This document shows, in pieces, positions 24,407-34,165 of a DNA stretch of 64,000 nucleotides. The stretch comes from Syntrophobacterales bacterium (lineage in GTDB: Bacteria; Desulfobacterota; Desulfobaccia; Desulfobaccales; 0-14-0-80-60-11). Position numbers and translations under genes: made by a program. Under the pieces are notes generated by a model that saw only the letters and a program-made list of their open reading frames with translations, did not search any database and had not been told where the DNA came from. Numbering within the stretch: the first letter of the stretch is position 1; each line of letters opens with the position of its first letter. The DNA is taken from contig JAGVAH010000028.1 of the NCBI GenBank assembly GCA_020060385.1, positions 1-64,000 on the forward strand, given 5' to 3'.

Positions 24407-26368
24407 ATGGCTCTGGAAAGAGAATTTTGTAAATGGTCTTTTTGTGCGAAACCGGCGGTAGAAACCATTGAGACCGACCTGCTGTTGGTGGGCGGCGGCA
24501 TGGCCTGCACCGGCGCCGCAGTTGAAGCTATGGCTTATGCCAAAGGCCTTGGATTAAAAGTCACCTTGGTGGACAAAGCTGCTCTGGACCGTTCCGGCGC
24601 GGTGGCCATGGGTCTGTCGGCCATCAACACTTACGTGGGCGCGGAAAACAAGGTCGCCGATTACGTGGGCATGGTGCGCACCGACCTCATGGGCATCATC
24701 CGGGAAGATTTGGTCCACTCCCTGGGCTGCCACGTTGACCAGTCCGTGCACGACTTCCAGGATTGGGGCCTCCCCATCTGGCAGAAAGACGCGGAAAACC
24801 ACACCGTGGACGGCCAGGTGGCCCGGGACGAAGGCCTGCCCCTCCTGAAAGACGGCGGCATCTGCTGCCGCTCCGGCCGCTGGCAGTGCATGATCAACGG
24901 TGAATCTTACAAGGTGATCGTGGCCGAAGCCGCCAAGAACGCCCTGGGGATGGAAAACATCTACGAGCGCGTCTTCATCGTCAAGTTGTTGACCGACAAG
25001 AACAACAGCAACCGGGTCTGCGGCGCCGTGGGTTTCAGCGTTCGGGAGCACAAGACCTACGTCTTCAAATGCAAAGCCATGATCGTGGCCTGCGGCGGCG
25101 TGGTCAACGTCTTCCGGCCCCGGTCCGTGGGTGAAGGCCAGGGCCGCGCCTGGTATCCCGTCTGGAACGCCGGCTCCACCTATGCCATGCCCGCCGAAAT
25201 CGGCGCCAAGATGGTCCTCATGGAAAACCGTTTCGTCCCCGCCCGCTTTAAGGACGGTTACGGCCCGGTGGGCGCCTGGTTCCTGTTCTTTAAAGCCCAG
25301 GCCACCAATGCCTATAACGAAGACTACATGGCCAAGAACTGGGATAAGGTCAAGGAAGAGTATCCCGGCTACGCCGACTCCCCGGGCACCTGCCTCCGGA
25401 ACCATGCGGCCATGATGGAAATGCGGGCTGGCCGCGGCCCCATCATGATGCACACCGACAAGGCCATGCAGGCCCTGGCCGAGGTTCTGAGCAAGAAAGA
25501 GCTCAAACATCTGGAAGCGGAAGCCTGGGAAGACTTCCTGGATATGTCCATTTCCGCCGCCTGTCTGTGGGCCTCCTTCAACATGGAGCCCGACAAGGTG
25601 CCGTCGGAAATCATCCCCTCCGAGCCTTATCTGCTGGGTTCCCATGCCGGCTGCGCCGGTCTGTGGGTTTCCGGTCCGTCCAAGGGTTACCTGGGCGCGC
25701 CCGATAGCTGGTTCTGGGGCTATGACCGCATGACCACCGTGGAAGGTCTGTTCACCGCGGGTGACGGCGTGGGCGCCTCCGGGCACAAGTTCTCCTCCGG
25801 CTCCCATGCTGAGGGCCGCATGGCCGCCAAGGGCGCCATCGCCTTCATCCTGGACCACAAGGACGACAAGCTGGAAGCCGCACAGAACATCGACGACGTC
25901 ATCGCCGAGATCTACCTGCCCTTCGAGATTTACGAGAAGTACAAGGGCTTCACCACCGCTCCGGAGATCAACCCCAACTACCTGATGCCCAAGCAGGTGC
26001 AGACCCGCTTGCAGAAGCTGATGGACGAGTATGTCGCCGGTTGCGCCACCATGTACCAGACCAACAAGCCGATGCTGGAAGAAGGCCTGAAGCGGCTCAC
26101 CCTGCTGAAGGAAGACGCCACCCGGTTGGCCGCTCGGGACCTGCACGAACTGATGCGGGCCTGGGAGCAGTATCACCGCATCCTCTCCGGTGAGGCCCAC
26201 CTGCGGCACATCCTCTTCCGGGAAGAGACCCGTTACCCCGGTTACTACTACCGCTCCGACTTCCTGAAGATCGACGACAGCAAATGGAAGGTCTTCACCA
26301 TCTCCCAGTACAACAAGGACACCAACGAGTGGAAGTTTGAGACCGAGCCTTACAAGAAACTTTGCTAA
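24407..26368 (+). CDS. aprA: Adenylylsulfate (APS) reductase alpha subunit
   Basis: This is the 653-residue FAD subunit that reduces APS to sulfite and AMP in the cytoplasm. The N-terminal FAD motif is LLLVGGGMACTGAAVEAM. Characteristic AprA stretches include DKAALDRSGAVAMGLSAINTYVG, the RSGRWQCMINGESYK region and GDGVGASGHKFSSGSHAEGRMAAKGA. The C-terminus (YNKDTNEWKFETEPYKKLC) is typical. It is preceded by AAGGAGG and ends shortly before a strong terminator, closing the sat-aprBA unit. Codon use is strongly biased to C-ending codons, consistent with high expression. Confidence 0.98.
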   Translation: MALEREFCKWSFCAKPAVETIETDLLLVGGGMACTGAAVEAMAYAKGLGLKVTLVDKAALDRSGAVAMGLSAINTYVGAENKVADYVGMVRTDLMGIIREDLVHSLGCHVDQSVHDFQDWGLPIWQKDAENHTVDGQVARDEGLPLLKDGGICCRSGRWQCMINGESYKVIVAEAAKNALGMENIYERVFIVKLLTDKNNSNRVCGAVGFSVREHKTYVFKCKAMIVACGGVVNVFRPRSVGEGQGRAWYPVWNAGSTYAMPAEIGAKMVLMENRFVPARFKDGYGPVGAWFLFFKAQATNAYNEDYMAKNWDKVKEEYPGYADSPGTCLRNHAAMMEMRAGRGPIMMHTDKAMQALAEVLSKKELKHLEAEAWEDFLDMSISAACLWASFNMEPDKVPSEIIPSEPYLLGSHAGCAGLWVSGPSKGYLGAPDSWFWGYDRMTTVEGLFTAGDGVGASGHKFSSGSHAEGRMAAKGAIAFILDHKDDKLEAAQNIDDVIAEIYLPFEIYEKYKGFTTAPEINPNYLMPKQVQTRLQKLMDEYVAGCATMYQTNKPMLEEGLKRLTLLKEDATRLAARDLHELMRAWEQYHRILSGEAHLRHILFREETRYPGYYYRSDFLKIDDSKWKVFTISQYNKDTNEWKFETEPYKKLC

Positions 26369-26423
26369 CCTCTGAGCGTCTCCGGGGCTCCGGATTTTCC
26401 GGGGCCCCGGGCCGCTTTGGGCC

Positions 26424-26459
26424 TGGCCGTGGCCGCAAGCCAGCCACGGCCATTTTTTT
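26424..26459 (+). terminator. Rho-independent terminator after aprA
   Basis: TGGCCGTGGC (26424-26433) pairs perfectly with GCCACGGCCA (26443-26452), followed by seven T. It closes the sat-aprBA unit and separates it from qmoABC. Confidence 0.92.
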
Positions 26460-26618
26460 AGGGGGAAGTTAACAATCCACGGCCCCTGCCCAGAGAAGAA
26501 ATTTCGCTTGCACTTCTATTCACAATGTTATAGGTTAGCTGGTGTGCCCGAATATAGGGCCTGGGCCGGATTATGCCTGAAAGCTCTGGCTCGGGAAATG
26601 TCCTGAAGGAGGACTGGT
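26460..26618 (+). promoter_or_regulatory. Intergenic region expected to hold the qmo promoter
   Basis: Since a strong terminator lies upstream, qmoABC needs its own promoter here. A TTGCAC (26508) and TATAGG (26529) pair has only 15 bases between boxes, so the call is weak. A TTCACAA half-site lies at 26519-26525, resembling half of the sat palindrome. The partner half is degenerate. Confidence 0.25.
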
Positions 26619-27881
26619 GTGAACGCCGAAAATCGTAAGGTTCTGGTAATCGGGGGAGGCATAAGCGGCCTCACCGCCGCCCTGGAAGCGGCGGAAGCCG
26701 GGGCCCAGGTCATCATTACCGAAAAGGCTCCCTACCTGGGCGGCCGGGTGGCCCAACTCCACCGGTATTTTCCCAAACTCTGCCCGCCCACCTGCGGCCT
26801 GGAGATCAACTTTCGCCGCATTAAAGAAAACCCCAGGGTCGTCTTTTACACCATGGCGGAAGTCACCCAGATCAGCGGCAGCGCCGGTGATTTTGAGGTC
26901 ACCGTAAAGGTCAATCCCCGCTATGTCAATGACCGTTGCACCGGCTGCGACGCTTGCGCGGCGGCTTGTCCCCAATGGCGGGTCAATGACTTCAACTACG
27001 GTCTGGATAAGACCAAAGCGGCCTATCTCCCCTTTGATATGGCCTTTCCCCAAAAGTACGTCATCGATGCCTCAGCCTGCACCGGCGACTGCGGGAAAAA
27101 GTGTCTGGAGGCCTGTAAGTACGAGGCCATCGATCTGAACATGAAGCCGGAAACCCTGAAGTTTAACGTGGGCTCCATTATCATGGCCGGCGGCTGGGAA
27201 CCCTACGACATCGCCAAGGCGGACAATCTGGGGTTCGGGAAGGTGGCCAACGTCATCACCAACATGCAGATGGAGCGCCTGGCGGCAGTCAACGGTCCCA
27301 CCGGCGGCCAGATTATCCGGCCTTCGGATCAGGCTCCGGCCAAAAAAGTGGCCTTTGTGCAGTGCGCCGGCTCCCGGGATGAAAATCATCTCCCCTATTG
27401 TTCCTACATTTGCTGCATGGCGTCCCTGAAGCAGGCCACTTATCTCCGGGAAAAAGACCCGGAGGCCGAAGCATACATCTTTTATATCGATATCCGCTCC
27501 CCGGGCCGTTATGAGCAGTTTTTCTGGAAGGTGCGGGATGACGAGGGCGTCCACCTCATCCGGGGCAAAGTGGCCAAGGTGGAGCAGGAGCCCGGAACCG
27601 GCAACGTCATGATCGTGGCGGAAGATACCGCCACCGGCGACAAGGTGCGCATGACCTTCGACCTGGTGGTCCTGGCCGCAGGCATGGTGCCTTCCACCAA
27701 GGCCTCTCCCTTCCCTCTGCCGCTGTCCTATACCCCGGACGGCTTCATCATCCAGGAGCTCTTGCCCCCTGGAGTTTTCGCCGTGGGTACGATGAAGGGC
27801 CCCCTGGACGTGATGAAATCCAATGAGGACGCCACCGGGGCTGCGCTTAAGAGTCTCATCAGCGCGGGTGGGAGGTCATGA
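26619..27881 (+). CDS. qmoA: Quinone-modifying oxidoreductase subunit QmoA
   Basis: This is a 420-residue HdrA-like flavoprotein. It has an N-terminal FAD motif VLVIGGGISGLTAALEAAEAG and the HdrA-type CPPTCGLEINFRRI region. A Cys-rich segment follows (DRCTGCDACAAACPQWRV, then CTGDCGKKCLEACKYEAIDL), then the QCAGSRDENHLPYCSYICCMASLKQA stretch shared by Hdr/Qmo proteins. It acts in the Qmo complex, which links the quinone pool to AprBA. The start is GTG 26619 with AAGGAGG upstream. It overlaps qmoB by ATGA, so translation is coupled. Confidence 0.96.
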   Translation: MNAENRKVLVIGGGISGLTAALEAAEAGAQVIITEKAPYLGGRVAQLHRYFPKLCPPTCGLEINFRRIKENPRVVFYTMAEVTQISGSAGDFEVTVKVNPRYVNDRCTGCDACAAACPQWRVNDFNYGLDKTKAAYLPFDMAFPQKYVIDASACTGDCGKKCLEACKYEAIDLNMKPETLKFNVGSIIMAGGWEPYDIAKADNLGFGKVANVITNMQMERLAAVNGPTGGQIIRPSDQAPAKKVAFVQCAGSRDENHLPYCSYICCMASLKQATYLREKDPEAEAYIFYIDIRSPGRYEQFFWKVRDDEGVHLIRGKVAKVEQEPGTGNVMIVAEDTATGDKVRMTFDLVVLAAGMVPSTKASPFPLPLSYTPDGFIIQELLPPGVFAVGTMKGPLDVMKSNEDATGAALKSLISAGGRS

Positions 27882-30046
27882 TGGAAAAGAAATTCGGAGT
27901 CTATCTGTGTAAGGGCTGTGGCATCGCCGATGCCATAGATTTTGAGAGTCTTACCAAGGTGATCAAAAAAGAGGGTAAGATTCAACATATCAAAGAACAT
28001 GACATCCTCTGCAGCCCCGACGGCCGGGCCATGGTCCTGGAAGACCTGAAGCCGGAAGGGGAGGGCATCAATGCCCTGGTCATCGCCGCCTGTTCCCCCC
28101 GGGTGAAATACGAGGAGCTGGATTTCCCCAACTGCCTGGTGGAACGCTGCAATATCCGGGAGCTGGTGGCCTGGACCCAGGAGCCCAAGGGGGAAGATAC
28201 CCAGGCCCTGGCGGAAGATTATCTGCGCATGTACTGCGCCCGGGTGAAGAAATCCGAGCTGCCGGAGCCTTACGAGACCGAGTGCGATAAGACCATCCTG
28301 GTCATCGGCGGCGGGGCCGCGGGCTTAAGCGCGGCTTTGGAAGCGGCCAATGACGGCTACCAGGTGTTGTTGGTGGAAAAAGAGGCTGAACTGGGCGGTT
28401 ACGGCGCCAAGATGTACCGGCAGACCCCCTCCAGTTACCCCTTCACCACCCTCCAGGAGCCCACGGTTATTAAGAAGATCAAAGAGGTCCAGAGCCATCC
28501 CAATATCCGGGTGATGACCTCTGCGGCCATCGAGAAGATCGAAGGCCAACCCGGCCTCCTGGACGCCCACATCCAGACCAACGGCAATCTGGAGACCATC
28601 CGGGTAGGTTCTGTTGTCCTGGCCGCGGGCTCCAAGCCCTATGACGCCACCAAGCTCGCCCATTTGGGTTATGGCGTCTCCCAGGATGTGATCACCAACC
28701 TGGAAATGGAAGAACTGGCCAAAAAGGGCCGGATCGTGCGGCCCTCGGATGGTAAAGCCCCCCAGACGGTGGCCTTCATCCAGTGCGCCGGTTCCCGGGA
28801 CCCGGAACATCTGCCCTATTGCTCCGATTTCTGCTGCTTGACCTCCCTGAAGCAAGCCCTCTATGTGCGGCAGCAGAACCCGGAGGCGGTGGCTTATATC
28901 CTCTATAAAGATATCCGCACTCCGGGTCAGTCGGAGTTGTTCTACAAAGAAGCGCAAAGCGACCCCGGGGTGATGCTCACCAAGGCGGAAGTCACCGGGG
29001 TGACCCAGGGCGCTGGCGGCAAGCTGCTGGTTAATGCCTCGGAGTCTCTCCTGGGTGAAAACGTGGCCTTCGAGGCCGATCTGGTGGTGCTGGCCACCGG
29101 GTTGGTCCCCGTCACCCTGGACGCGCCGGTCATCAACCTGGAGTACCGCCAGGGGCCGGGTCTGCCGGAGACCGAAGTCTACAACGGCTTTGCCGACTCC
29201 AACTTCATCTGCTTTCCCTATGAAACCCGCCGCACCGCCATCTACGCCGCCGGCGGCGTGCGCCAGGCCATGACCACCCCCATGGCCATGGAAGACGGCG
29301 TGGGCGCAGCCTGCAAGGCCATCCAGGCGGTGGAGCATGTGGCCGCGGGCATGGCCGTGCATCCCCGGGCCTGGGACGAGACCTTCCCGGACCCCTTCAT
29401 GCAGCGCTGCACCTCTTGTAAACGCTGCACCGAGGAATGTCCCTTCGGGGCCATTGAAGAAGACGAGAAAGGCACGCCTTTCTTCAAGATCAACCGCTGC
29501 CGCCGCTGCGGCACCTGCATGGGGGCCTGCCCCGAACGCATCGTCTTCTTCAAAGACTTAAACGTGGACCTCATCGGCTCCATGATTAAGGCCGTGGATG
29601 TGCCCGAAATAGAGGACGAGGATGATCCGGTGTTTCCGGTCCGGATCATCGGCCTGATCTGCGAAAACGACGCCATGCCGGCCCTGGATGCCGCTGCCTT
29701 GCATCGCCTCAAGATAGACCCCACGATTCGGTTCATTTCGTTACGCTGCATGGGTTCCTTCGCCATGGAGTGGATTAAAATCGCCCTGAACAATGGGATA
29801 GACGGCATGATCCTCCTGGGCTGCAAGTATGGCGATGACTACCAGTGCCACTTTGCCAAGGGCAGCGAGCTCTGCGCCTACAGGCTCACCAAGCTCTCGG
29901 AAACCCTGGACAAACTGGGACTGGAAGCAGACCGGGTGCAGCAGTTCCAGATCGCTATCTCCGATTTCAACGAACTCCCCCAAATGCTGAGCGACTTTGT
30001 GGCCCGGGTGAGAGAAATCGGCCCCAACCCCTTCAAGGGTTTATAG
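27878..30046 (+). CDS. qmoB: Quinone-modifying oxidoreductase subunit QmoB
   Basis: This is a 722-residue protein. It combines an HdrA-like flavin part (TILVIGGGAAGLSAALEAANDG; QCAGSRDPEHLPYCSDFCCLTSLKQA), two [4Fe-4S] clusters (QRCTSCKRCTEECPFGAIEE and NRCRRCGTCMGACPERIV), and a C-terminal MvhD/FrhD-like domain (about residues 585-715) with ISLRCMGSF and LLGCKYGDDYQCHF cysteines. It forms the cytoplasmic electron-transfer core of Qmo with QmoA. It is translationally coupled to qmoA and followed by qmoC after 13 bases. Confidence 0.96.
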   Translation: MMEKKFGVYLCKGCGIADAIDFESLTKVIKKEGKIQHIKEHDILCSPDGRAMVLEDLKPEGEGINALVIAACSPRVKYEELDFPNCLVERCNIRELVAWTQEPKGEDTQALAEDYLRMYCARVKKSELPEPYETECDKTILVIGGGAAGLSAALEAANDGYQVLLVEKEAELGGYGAKMYRQTPSSYPFTTLQEPTVIKKIKEVQSHPNIRVMTSAAIEKIEGQPGLLDAHIQTNGNLETIRVGSVVLAAGSKPYDATKLAHLGYGVSQDVITNLEMEELAKKGRIVRPSDGKAPQTVAFIQCAGSRDPEHLPYCSDFCCLTSLKQALYVRQQNPEAVAYILYKDIRTPGQSELFYKEAQSDPGVMLTKAEVTGVTQGAGGKLLVNASESLLGENVAFEADLVVLATGLVPVTLDAPVINLEYRQGPGLPETEVYNGFADSNFICFPYETRRTAIYAAGGVRQAMTTPMAMEDGVGAACKAIQAVEHVAAGMAVHPRAWDETFPDPFMQRCTSCKRCTEECPFGAIEEDEKGTPFFKINRCRRCGTCMGACPERIVFFKDLNVDLIGSMIKAVDVPEIEDEDDPVFPVRIIGLICENDAMPALDAAALHRLKIDPTIRFISLRCMGSFAMEWIKIALNNGIDGMILLGCKYGDDYQCHFAKGSELCAYRLTKLSETLDKLGLEADRVQQFQIAISDFNELPQMLSDFVARVREIGPNPFKGL

Positions 30047-30059
30047 GAGGTAATGTTCC

Positions 30060-31178
30060 ATGGCTGGCGAAACTACCATCATCAAACCGGACCTGCAATT
30101 CGTCAATCAGGTCATTGCCTCCGGGGGGGACACCTTAAAGAAATGCTATCAGTGTGACACCTGCTCGGTGGTCTGTAACCCCACCCCGGACGCCAAACCC
30201 TTTCCCCGGAAAGAGATGCTGCAGGCCCAATGGGGCATGAAAAGCGTCCTGAAATCCCCGGACATCTGGCTGTGCCATCAGTGCAGCGATTGCACGGTCT
30301 ATTGTCCCCGGGGGGCCAAACCTGGGGAGGTGATGAACTCCCTCAGAAAAATGTGTATCCAGGAGTATGCCACCCCGCCCCTGTTGGCCAAGATGGTGGG
30401 GGATCCCAAGTTCCTCCTGGCCCTCATTGCTTTCCCGGTGTTGCTGCTGCTGGCGGCCCTGAAGGTCACCGGCCACCTGGCTCTGCCCACCGGCACCATT
30501 GTTTACGCCAAACTCTTCCCCACCCTGCTGGTGGACGCCATCTTCGTGCCCGCGTTCTTCTTTGCCGCGGCCGTGCTGGCCAAGGGGGTGCTGGCTTACT
30601 GGAAGGATATCAACGAGGCCAACCCTTGGAAGGTCAAGGTGGAGGGCAACCTGGTGATCAATCTCATCGCCACCCTCAAAGATATCTTAATGCATAACAA
30701 GTTCCGGCTGTGCGAAACTACTTATCCCCGTTCCACCAACCACCTGTTCGTACTGTTCGGATTCATCTTCCTGGCCATAGTCACCGGCTGGGGTTTCCTC
30801 AACGAATGGGTGTTGCACGTGGAAGCGCCATATTTCCTGCTGTCGCCCATCAAATTGTTGGCCATGGCCGGCACCGCGGCTTTGCTCTACGGGATCTTCA
30901 ACATCATCAAATCCCGGCAGGCCAATGCCGAACAGGCCGGTCTGGGCGGCTACTATGACTGGTTTTTCATCTACGTGGTCTTTGCCGTAGGCGCCACCGG
31001 CCTGCTGTCCTGGCTCTTCCGCCTGGTGGGCATCAGGATCCTGGCTTACCCCACCTACTTCCTGCACCTGACCTCGGTGTTCTGCCTGTTCTTCTATGCG
31101 CCCTACACCAAGATGGCCCATATGGTGTACCGCACCGCGGCCATGCTCTATGCCCGGATGTCAGGACGGGGATTCTAA
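30060..31178 (+). CDS. qmoC: Quinone-modifying oxidoreductase membrane subunit QmoC
   Basis: This 372-residue subunit anchors Qmo and exchanges electrons with menaquinol. The N-terminal third is HdrC-like with two [4Fe-4S] motifs (CYQCDTCSVVCNP and CHQCSDCTVYCPRG). From about residue 115 it becomes a multi-helix membrane domain of the HdrE/NarI cytochrome b type, including NHLFVLFGFIFLAIVTGWG and YFLHLTSVFCLFFYAPYTKMAHMVYR, whose histidines may bind haem b. It ends 31 bases before a strong terminator. With QmoA and QmoB it completes the Qmo complex. Confidence 0.96.
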   Translation: MAGETTIIKPDLQFVNQVIASGGDTLKKCYQCDTCSVVCNPTPDAKPFPRKEMLQAQWGMKSVLKSPDIWLCHQCSDCTVYCPRGAKPGEVMNSLRKMCIQEYATPPLLAKMVGDPKFLLALIAFPVLLLLAALKVTGHLALPTGTIVYAKLFPTLLVDAIFVPAFFFAAAVLAKGVLAYWKDINEANPWKVKVEGNLVINLIATLKDILMHNKFRLCETTYPRSTNHLFVLFGFIFLAIVTGWGFLNEWVLHVEAPYFLLSPIKLLAMAGTAALLYGIFNIIKSRQANAEQAGLGGYYDWFFIYVVFAVGATGLLSWLFRLVGIRILAYPTYFLHLTSVFCLFFYAPYTKMAHMVYRTAAMLYARMSGRGF

Positions 31179-31209
31179 CACTTTACATCTTGGCAGGTAG
31201 ACCTTACAG

Positions 31210-31239
31210 CCGGCCCCCCTGGGGGGGCCGGTTTTTTTT
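31210..31239 (+). terminator. Rho-independent terminator after qmoC
   Basis: CCGGCCCCCC (31210-31219) pairs with GGGGGGCCGG (31222-31231) around a 2-base centre, followed by eight T. It ends the qmoABC unit. Confidence 0.93.
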
Positions 31240-31362
31240 GAAGGAGCAAGCATCAGAGAACATTTGCAGATGAAAAAAACTTTACTTTCAAATGGATTAA
31301 TTGTAAACAAAAGCACTTCTTAACCAGATACCTGCCCAGCATTGATTAAAGGAGGGCGTGCC

Positions 31363-33132
31363 GTGAGTAAATTTATCGGCTTACTCCTTGCCTTTGCTTT
31401 ATGGTGTCTTGCCCCTCCCCTGGTAGGTGCTGAGGAAATCACTGCCACCCTCCATTATATCGCCGGTTCTCCTCCTGCCTCCCCGGTCCTCGTGAGCTTC
31501 GGTATGCCTTTTCCTAAGGGGTTCATCACTGCGCCCAACTTGATCCGGGTAAAGGATGCGGCCGGTAATGAAATCCCGGCCCACGTGCGCCAGCTTGTGC
31601 CCTGGCGGAATTTGGCTACCGGACTCGACCTGCCGTCCATCCGTTCGGTCCTGATTCAGGTAAGCGTTACTTTCGATAGTGGGGCCACTAAGAACCTCAA
31701 GGTGGAGACCGGGGCCGCCAGAGCCAAAAATGTGGCCACCGAGCAACCGGTCCGGAGCAATTGGGTGCTGGTGAATGATGCCCAATATCCCGGCAAATTC
31801 GGGGTGTACGAACCGCCAGTGTATGTCACCCTCCCACCGGCATGGTTGGGCCGGTGCGCTGTTAAAACTCCGGTGGTCCCTTACTTCACCCATAATGCCT
31901 TCAACTGGTTCGATGACTGCTTGACCAATGATACCCCTGATAAGAACGATGGCCAGAATTTTTTTAAAACCGCAATTAATGATGATTCCCGGGTGGTGGA
32001 GGCAGAAAAGATTCATTATCTGGAGCAGAACCCCATTTGCGCCCCTAATTGCGATGACGGTTCCCCTTACGAGCCCTGGCTTTACGATCGGTCAATGACT
32101 ATGTTCGCTATCTACCTGCGTTCCGGCAACCTCAATGTCCTTCAGGAAGCGCACCGGGCCTCATATTTTTATGCCCTGCAATTGAACAGCGATGGTTTTT
32201 TTACTTTAAAGCCAGATGAAGGTGATGGGTACGACCTGAAATATTCCTATAATGAATCCTTATTCACCGATTTATTGCTGTTGGGAGACGAGGGGCACCT
32301 GAATCATATCAACAACATCACCAAAGCCGCCGCCACCTTTAACTATGTCTATCAAGGCGATCAGGGGTACGAAAGACTGTGGACCGAACGGCATCTGGCT
32401 TATTGCTGGCTGCCCTTTATCGTCGCCTTTGAAGCCAACGGCAATGCCAGTCATGCCCAACAAGCCCGGCTTCGGGCCGACTATGTTTTCTACCACCAAA
32501 ATCATCCCCCCGCCAATGCGGCACATGGCCAAGCGCCTAACGACGGTGGCCTCATGCATGGCTTCGACTCCCATGAAGGGTATTGGGAGAGTGGTCCCTA
32601 CTGGATTTTTTCTCCCTGGATGACGGCCCTGCTGGTAGATGTCATGCAGCGCTACTACCTGCATAGCGGCGACACCAGGGTGTTGGCTGCGGCCCAAAGG
32701 TTTGGCGACGCCATCATTGACGTGGGGGACACCGTGCGAAACTTAATCGATTGGCCGGGTTATGAATTCCCGGGGGTGCCCATTCCCAGCTACCTGGCCG
32801 GATCCCAAGGAAGCGTAAGGGAATGGGAAGACTACGAACATTGCCTGGACGTGGCCAAGATTACCGCCTTTGCCTATTATTGTTCTATCCTGCAAAGGCA
32901 TCCAAAGACCAAATATTTGCAGGAAACGGAAAAACTTTTTGACGCCGGTCGGCAGGTCACCGCCTACTGGATCAGACCGGAGGCCCCTGCTTATGGTAAG
33001 AGCATCTACCGCCTCTCCCCGCCGCGGAAGTTCAGCTGGTGGTTCAGGACTACCTCAGACCTAGACTATCTGGTTAATTTTGTTAATTTGCGGAAGCCTT
33101 CCATCTCCATATTTAATTTGTTATTAACATAA
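31363..33132 (+). CDS. Secreted protein with YetA/PcRGLX-like N-terminal domain, carbohydrate-type
   Basis: This is a 589-residue exported protein. The GTG at 31363 follows AAAGGAGGG at a good distance; the TTG at 31342 precedes that site and is unlikely. A signal peptide (FIGLLLAFALWCLAPPLVGA) leads to a beta domain with VSFGMPFPKGFITAPNLIRVKDAAGNEIPAHVRQL. This resembles the RIFT-barrel N-terminal domain of exo-rhamnogalacturonan-lyase/YetA-type proteins. The remainder is rich in aromatics and helical repeats (YEPWLYDRSMTMFAIYLRSG, HGFDSHEGYWESGPYWIFSPWM), consistent with an (alpha/alpha) toroid. No neighbour is a sugar-use gene. The substrate is unknown and the assignment is by general resemblance. 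Confidence 0.6.
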   Translation: MSKFIGLLLAFALWCLAPPLVGAEEITATLHYIAGSPPASPVLVSFGMPFPKGFITAPNLIRVKDAAGNEIPAHVRQLVPWRNLATGLDLPSIRSVLIQVSVTFDSGATKNLKVETGAARAKNVATEQPVRSNWVLVNDAQYPGKFGVYEPPVYVTLPPAWLGRCAVKTPVVPYFTHNAFNWFDDCLTNDTPDKNDGQNFFKTAINDDSRVVEAEKIHYLEQNPICAPNCDDGSPYEPWLYDRSMTMFAIYLRSGNLNVLQEAHRASYFYALQLNSDGFFTLKPDEGDGYDLKYSYNESLFTDLLLLGDEGHLNHINNITKAAATFNYVYQGDQGYERLWTERHLAYCWLPFIVAFEANGNASHAQQARLRADYVFYHQNHPPANAAHGQAPNDGGLMHGFDSHEGYWESGPYWIFSPWMTALLVDVMQRYYLHSGDTRVLAAAQRFGDAIIDVGDTVRNLIDWPGYEFPGVPIPSYLAGSQGSVREWEDYEHCLDVAKITAFAYYCSILQRHPKTKYLQETEKLFDAGRQVTAYWIRPEAPAYGKSIYRLSPPRKFSWWFRTTSDLDYLVNFVNLRKPSISIFNLLLT

Positions 33133-33167
33133 ATTCAGCCTGCATTTAAAAAATGCCGCAGATCACC

Positions 33168-33195
33168 GCTGGCCCCTTGGGGGCCGGCTTTTTTT
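33168..33195 (+). terminator. Rho-independent terminator
   Basis: GCTGGCCCC (33168-33176) pairs with GGGGCCGGC (33180-33188) with one G-T pair, followed by seven T. It ends the secreted-protein gene. Confidence 0.88.
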
Positions 33196-33367
33196 ATAGG
33201 GGAGCCCGCTAAAGAGCATAATATTGGAGGGGTGTAGGCGCTTACTCCCGGAGAGGTGGAAAATAGGTCCAGGGGAGTCACTGGCAGAAACCTTTGAAAG
33301 GAATTTCGCTTAAGAGGTATTTCTGATAAGGTATAGTTTAACAGAAGAATATTTAAGGAGTATCCCC

Positions 33368-34165
33368 ATGGTTGATTTGAACATGCAGGTGGTGGAGCCC
33401 ACTCAACTTACCAAAGACAGCCGGTTCAAATTCCGGTGCTATCCGGGCATCTCTTGCTTTACCGAGTGTTGCGGCAAAACCACCATTATTCTCACCCCTT
33501 ACGATATCTTACGGCTGAAGAACCGCCTGCGCATCACCTCCGGAGAGTTTTTGGCCAAGTACACCCGCACGGAAGCCCATGACAAGTCGGGCTTGCCCAT
33601 GGTGATTATGGATATGCCCCGTTTTGAGGGCAAATGCCCCTTTGTGCGGCCGGTCACCGGCTGCGAGGTCTACAGCGACCGCCCCGCCACCTGCCGCTAC
33701 TACCCCATCGGCCAGGGCACCCTGATCACCGAGGAAGGGGTGGAGGAGTTTTATTTCTTCGTCCGGGAGCCCCACTGCCGGGGCTATGAAGAGGACGCGG
33801 AATGGTCTGTTGCCTCCTGGCGGCAGGACCAGGGCGTGGACTTGTATGATGAAATGAATCTGCCCTGGAAGACCCTGATGCTCCGCCGGGGCCAGGATGG
33901 CGGACCGTTTACGGACGAGCGGGGCAATAAGCTCTTTGCCATGGTCATGTACGACCTGGACCAGTTCCGGAAATTTGTCTTCAAAAGCCGCTTTCTGCAA
34001 ATCTTTGACGTGGACGATGACCTCAGAGAGAAGATCTGGGATGACGACGAGGAGCTTTTAAAGTTCGGCTATGAATACGTGCGCATGGCGCTGAAAATCA
34101 AGGAAAGCGAGGTCATTCAGCCGCGGATGGGCCCGGGCCCCGGGGCTACGACCATGACTTTTTAA
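33368..34165 (+). CDS. YkgJ-type cysteine-cluster protein
   Basis: This is a 265-residue cytoplasmic protein. The N-terminal half has the YkgJ/CxxxCxxC pattern: FRCYPGISCFTECCGKTT, FEGKCPFV, GCEVYSDRPATCRYYPIG and REPHCRGYEED. The cysteines probably bind zinc or an iron-sulfur cluster. The C-terminal half is acidic and helical without a known domain. The start has AAGGAG. The next gene begins about 90 bases on, after a purine-rich repeat. The biochemical role of this family is not established. Confidence 0.8.
   Translation: MVDLNMQVVEPTQLTKDSRFKFRCYPGISCFTECCGKTTIILTPYDILRLKNRLRITSGEFLAKYTRTEAHDKSGLPMVIMDMPRFEGKCPFVRPVTGCEVYSDRPATCRYYPIGQGTLITEEGVEEFYFFVREPHCRGYEEDAEWSVASWRQDQGVDLYDEMNLPWKTLMLRRGQDGGPFTDERGNKLFAMVMYDLDQFRKFVFKSRFLQIFDVDDDLREKIWDDDEELLKFGYEYVRMALKIKESEVIQPRMGPGPGATTMTF

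Noticed and set aside
24554-26209. 551-residue minus-strand open frame
   Set aside because: It is antisense to aprA, a well-conserved enzyme; composition is repetitive Gly/His/Val without domains.
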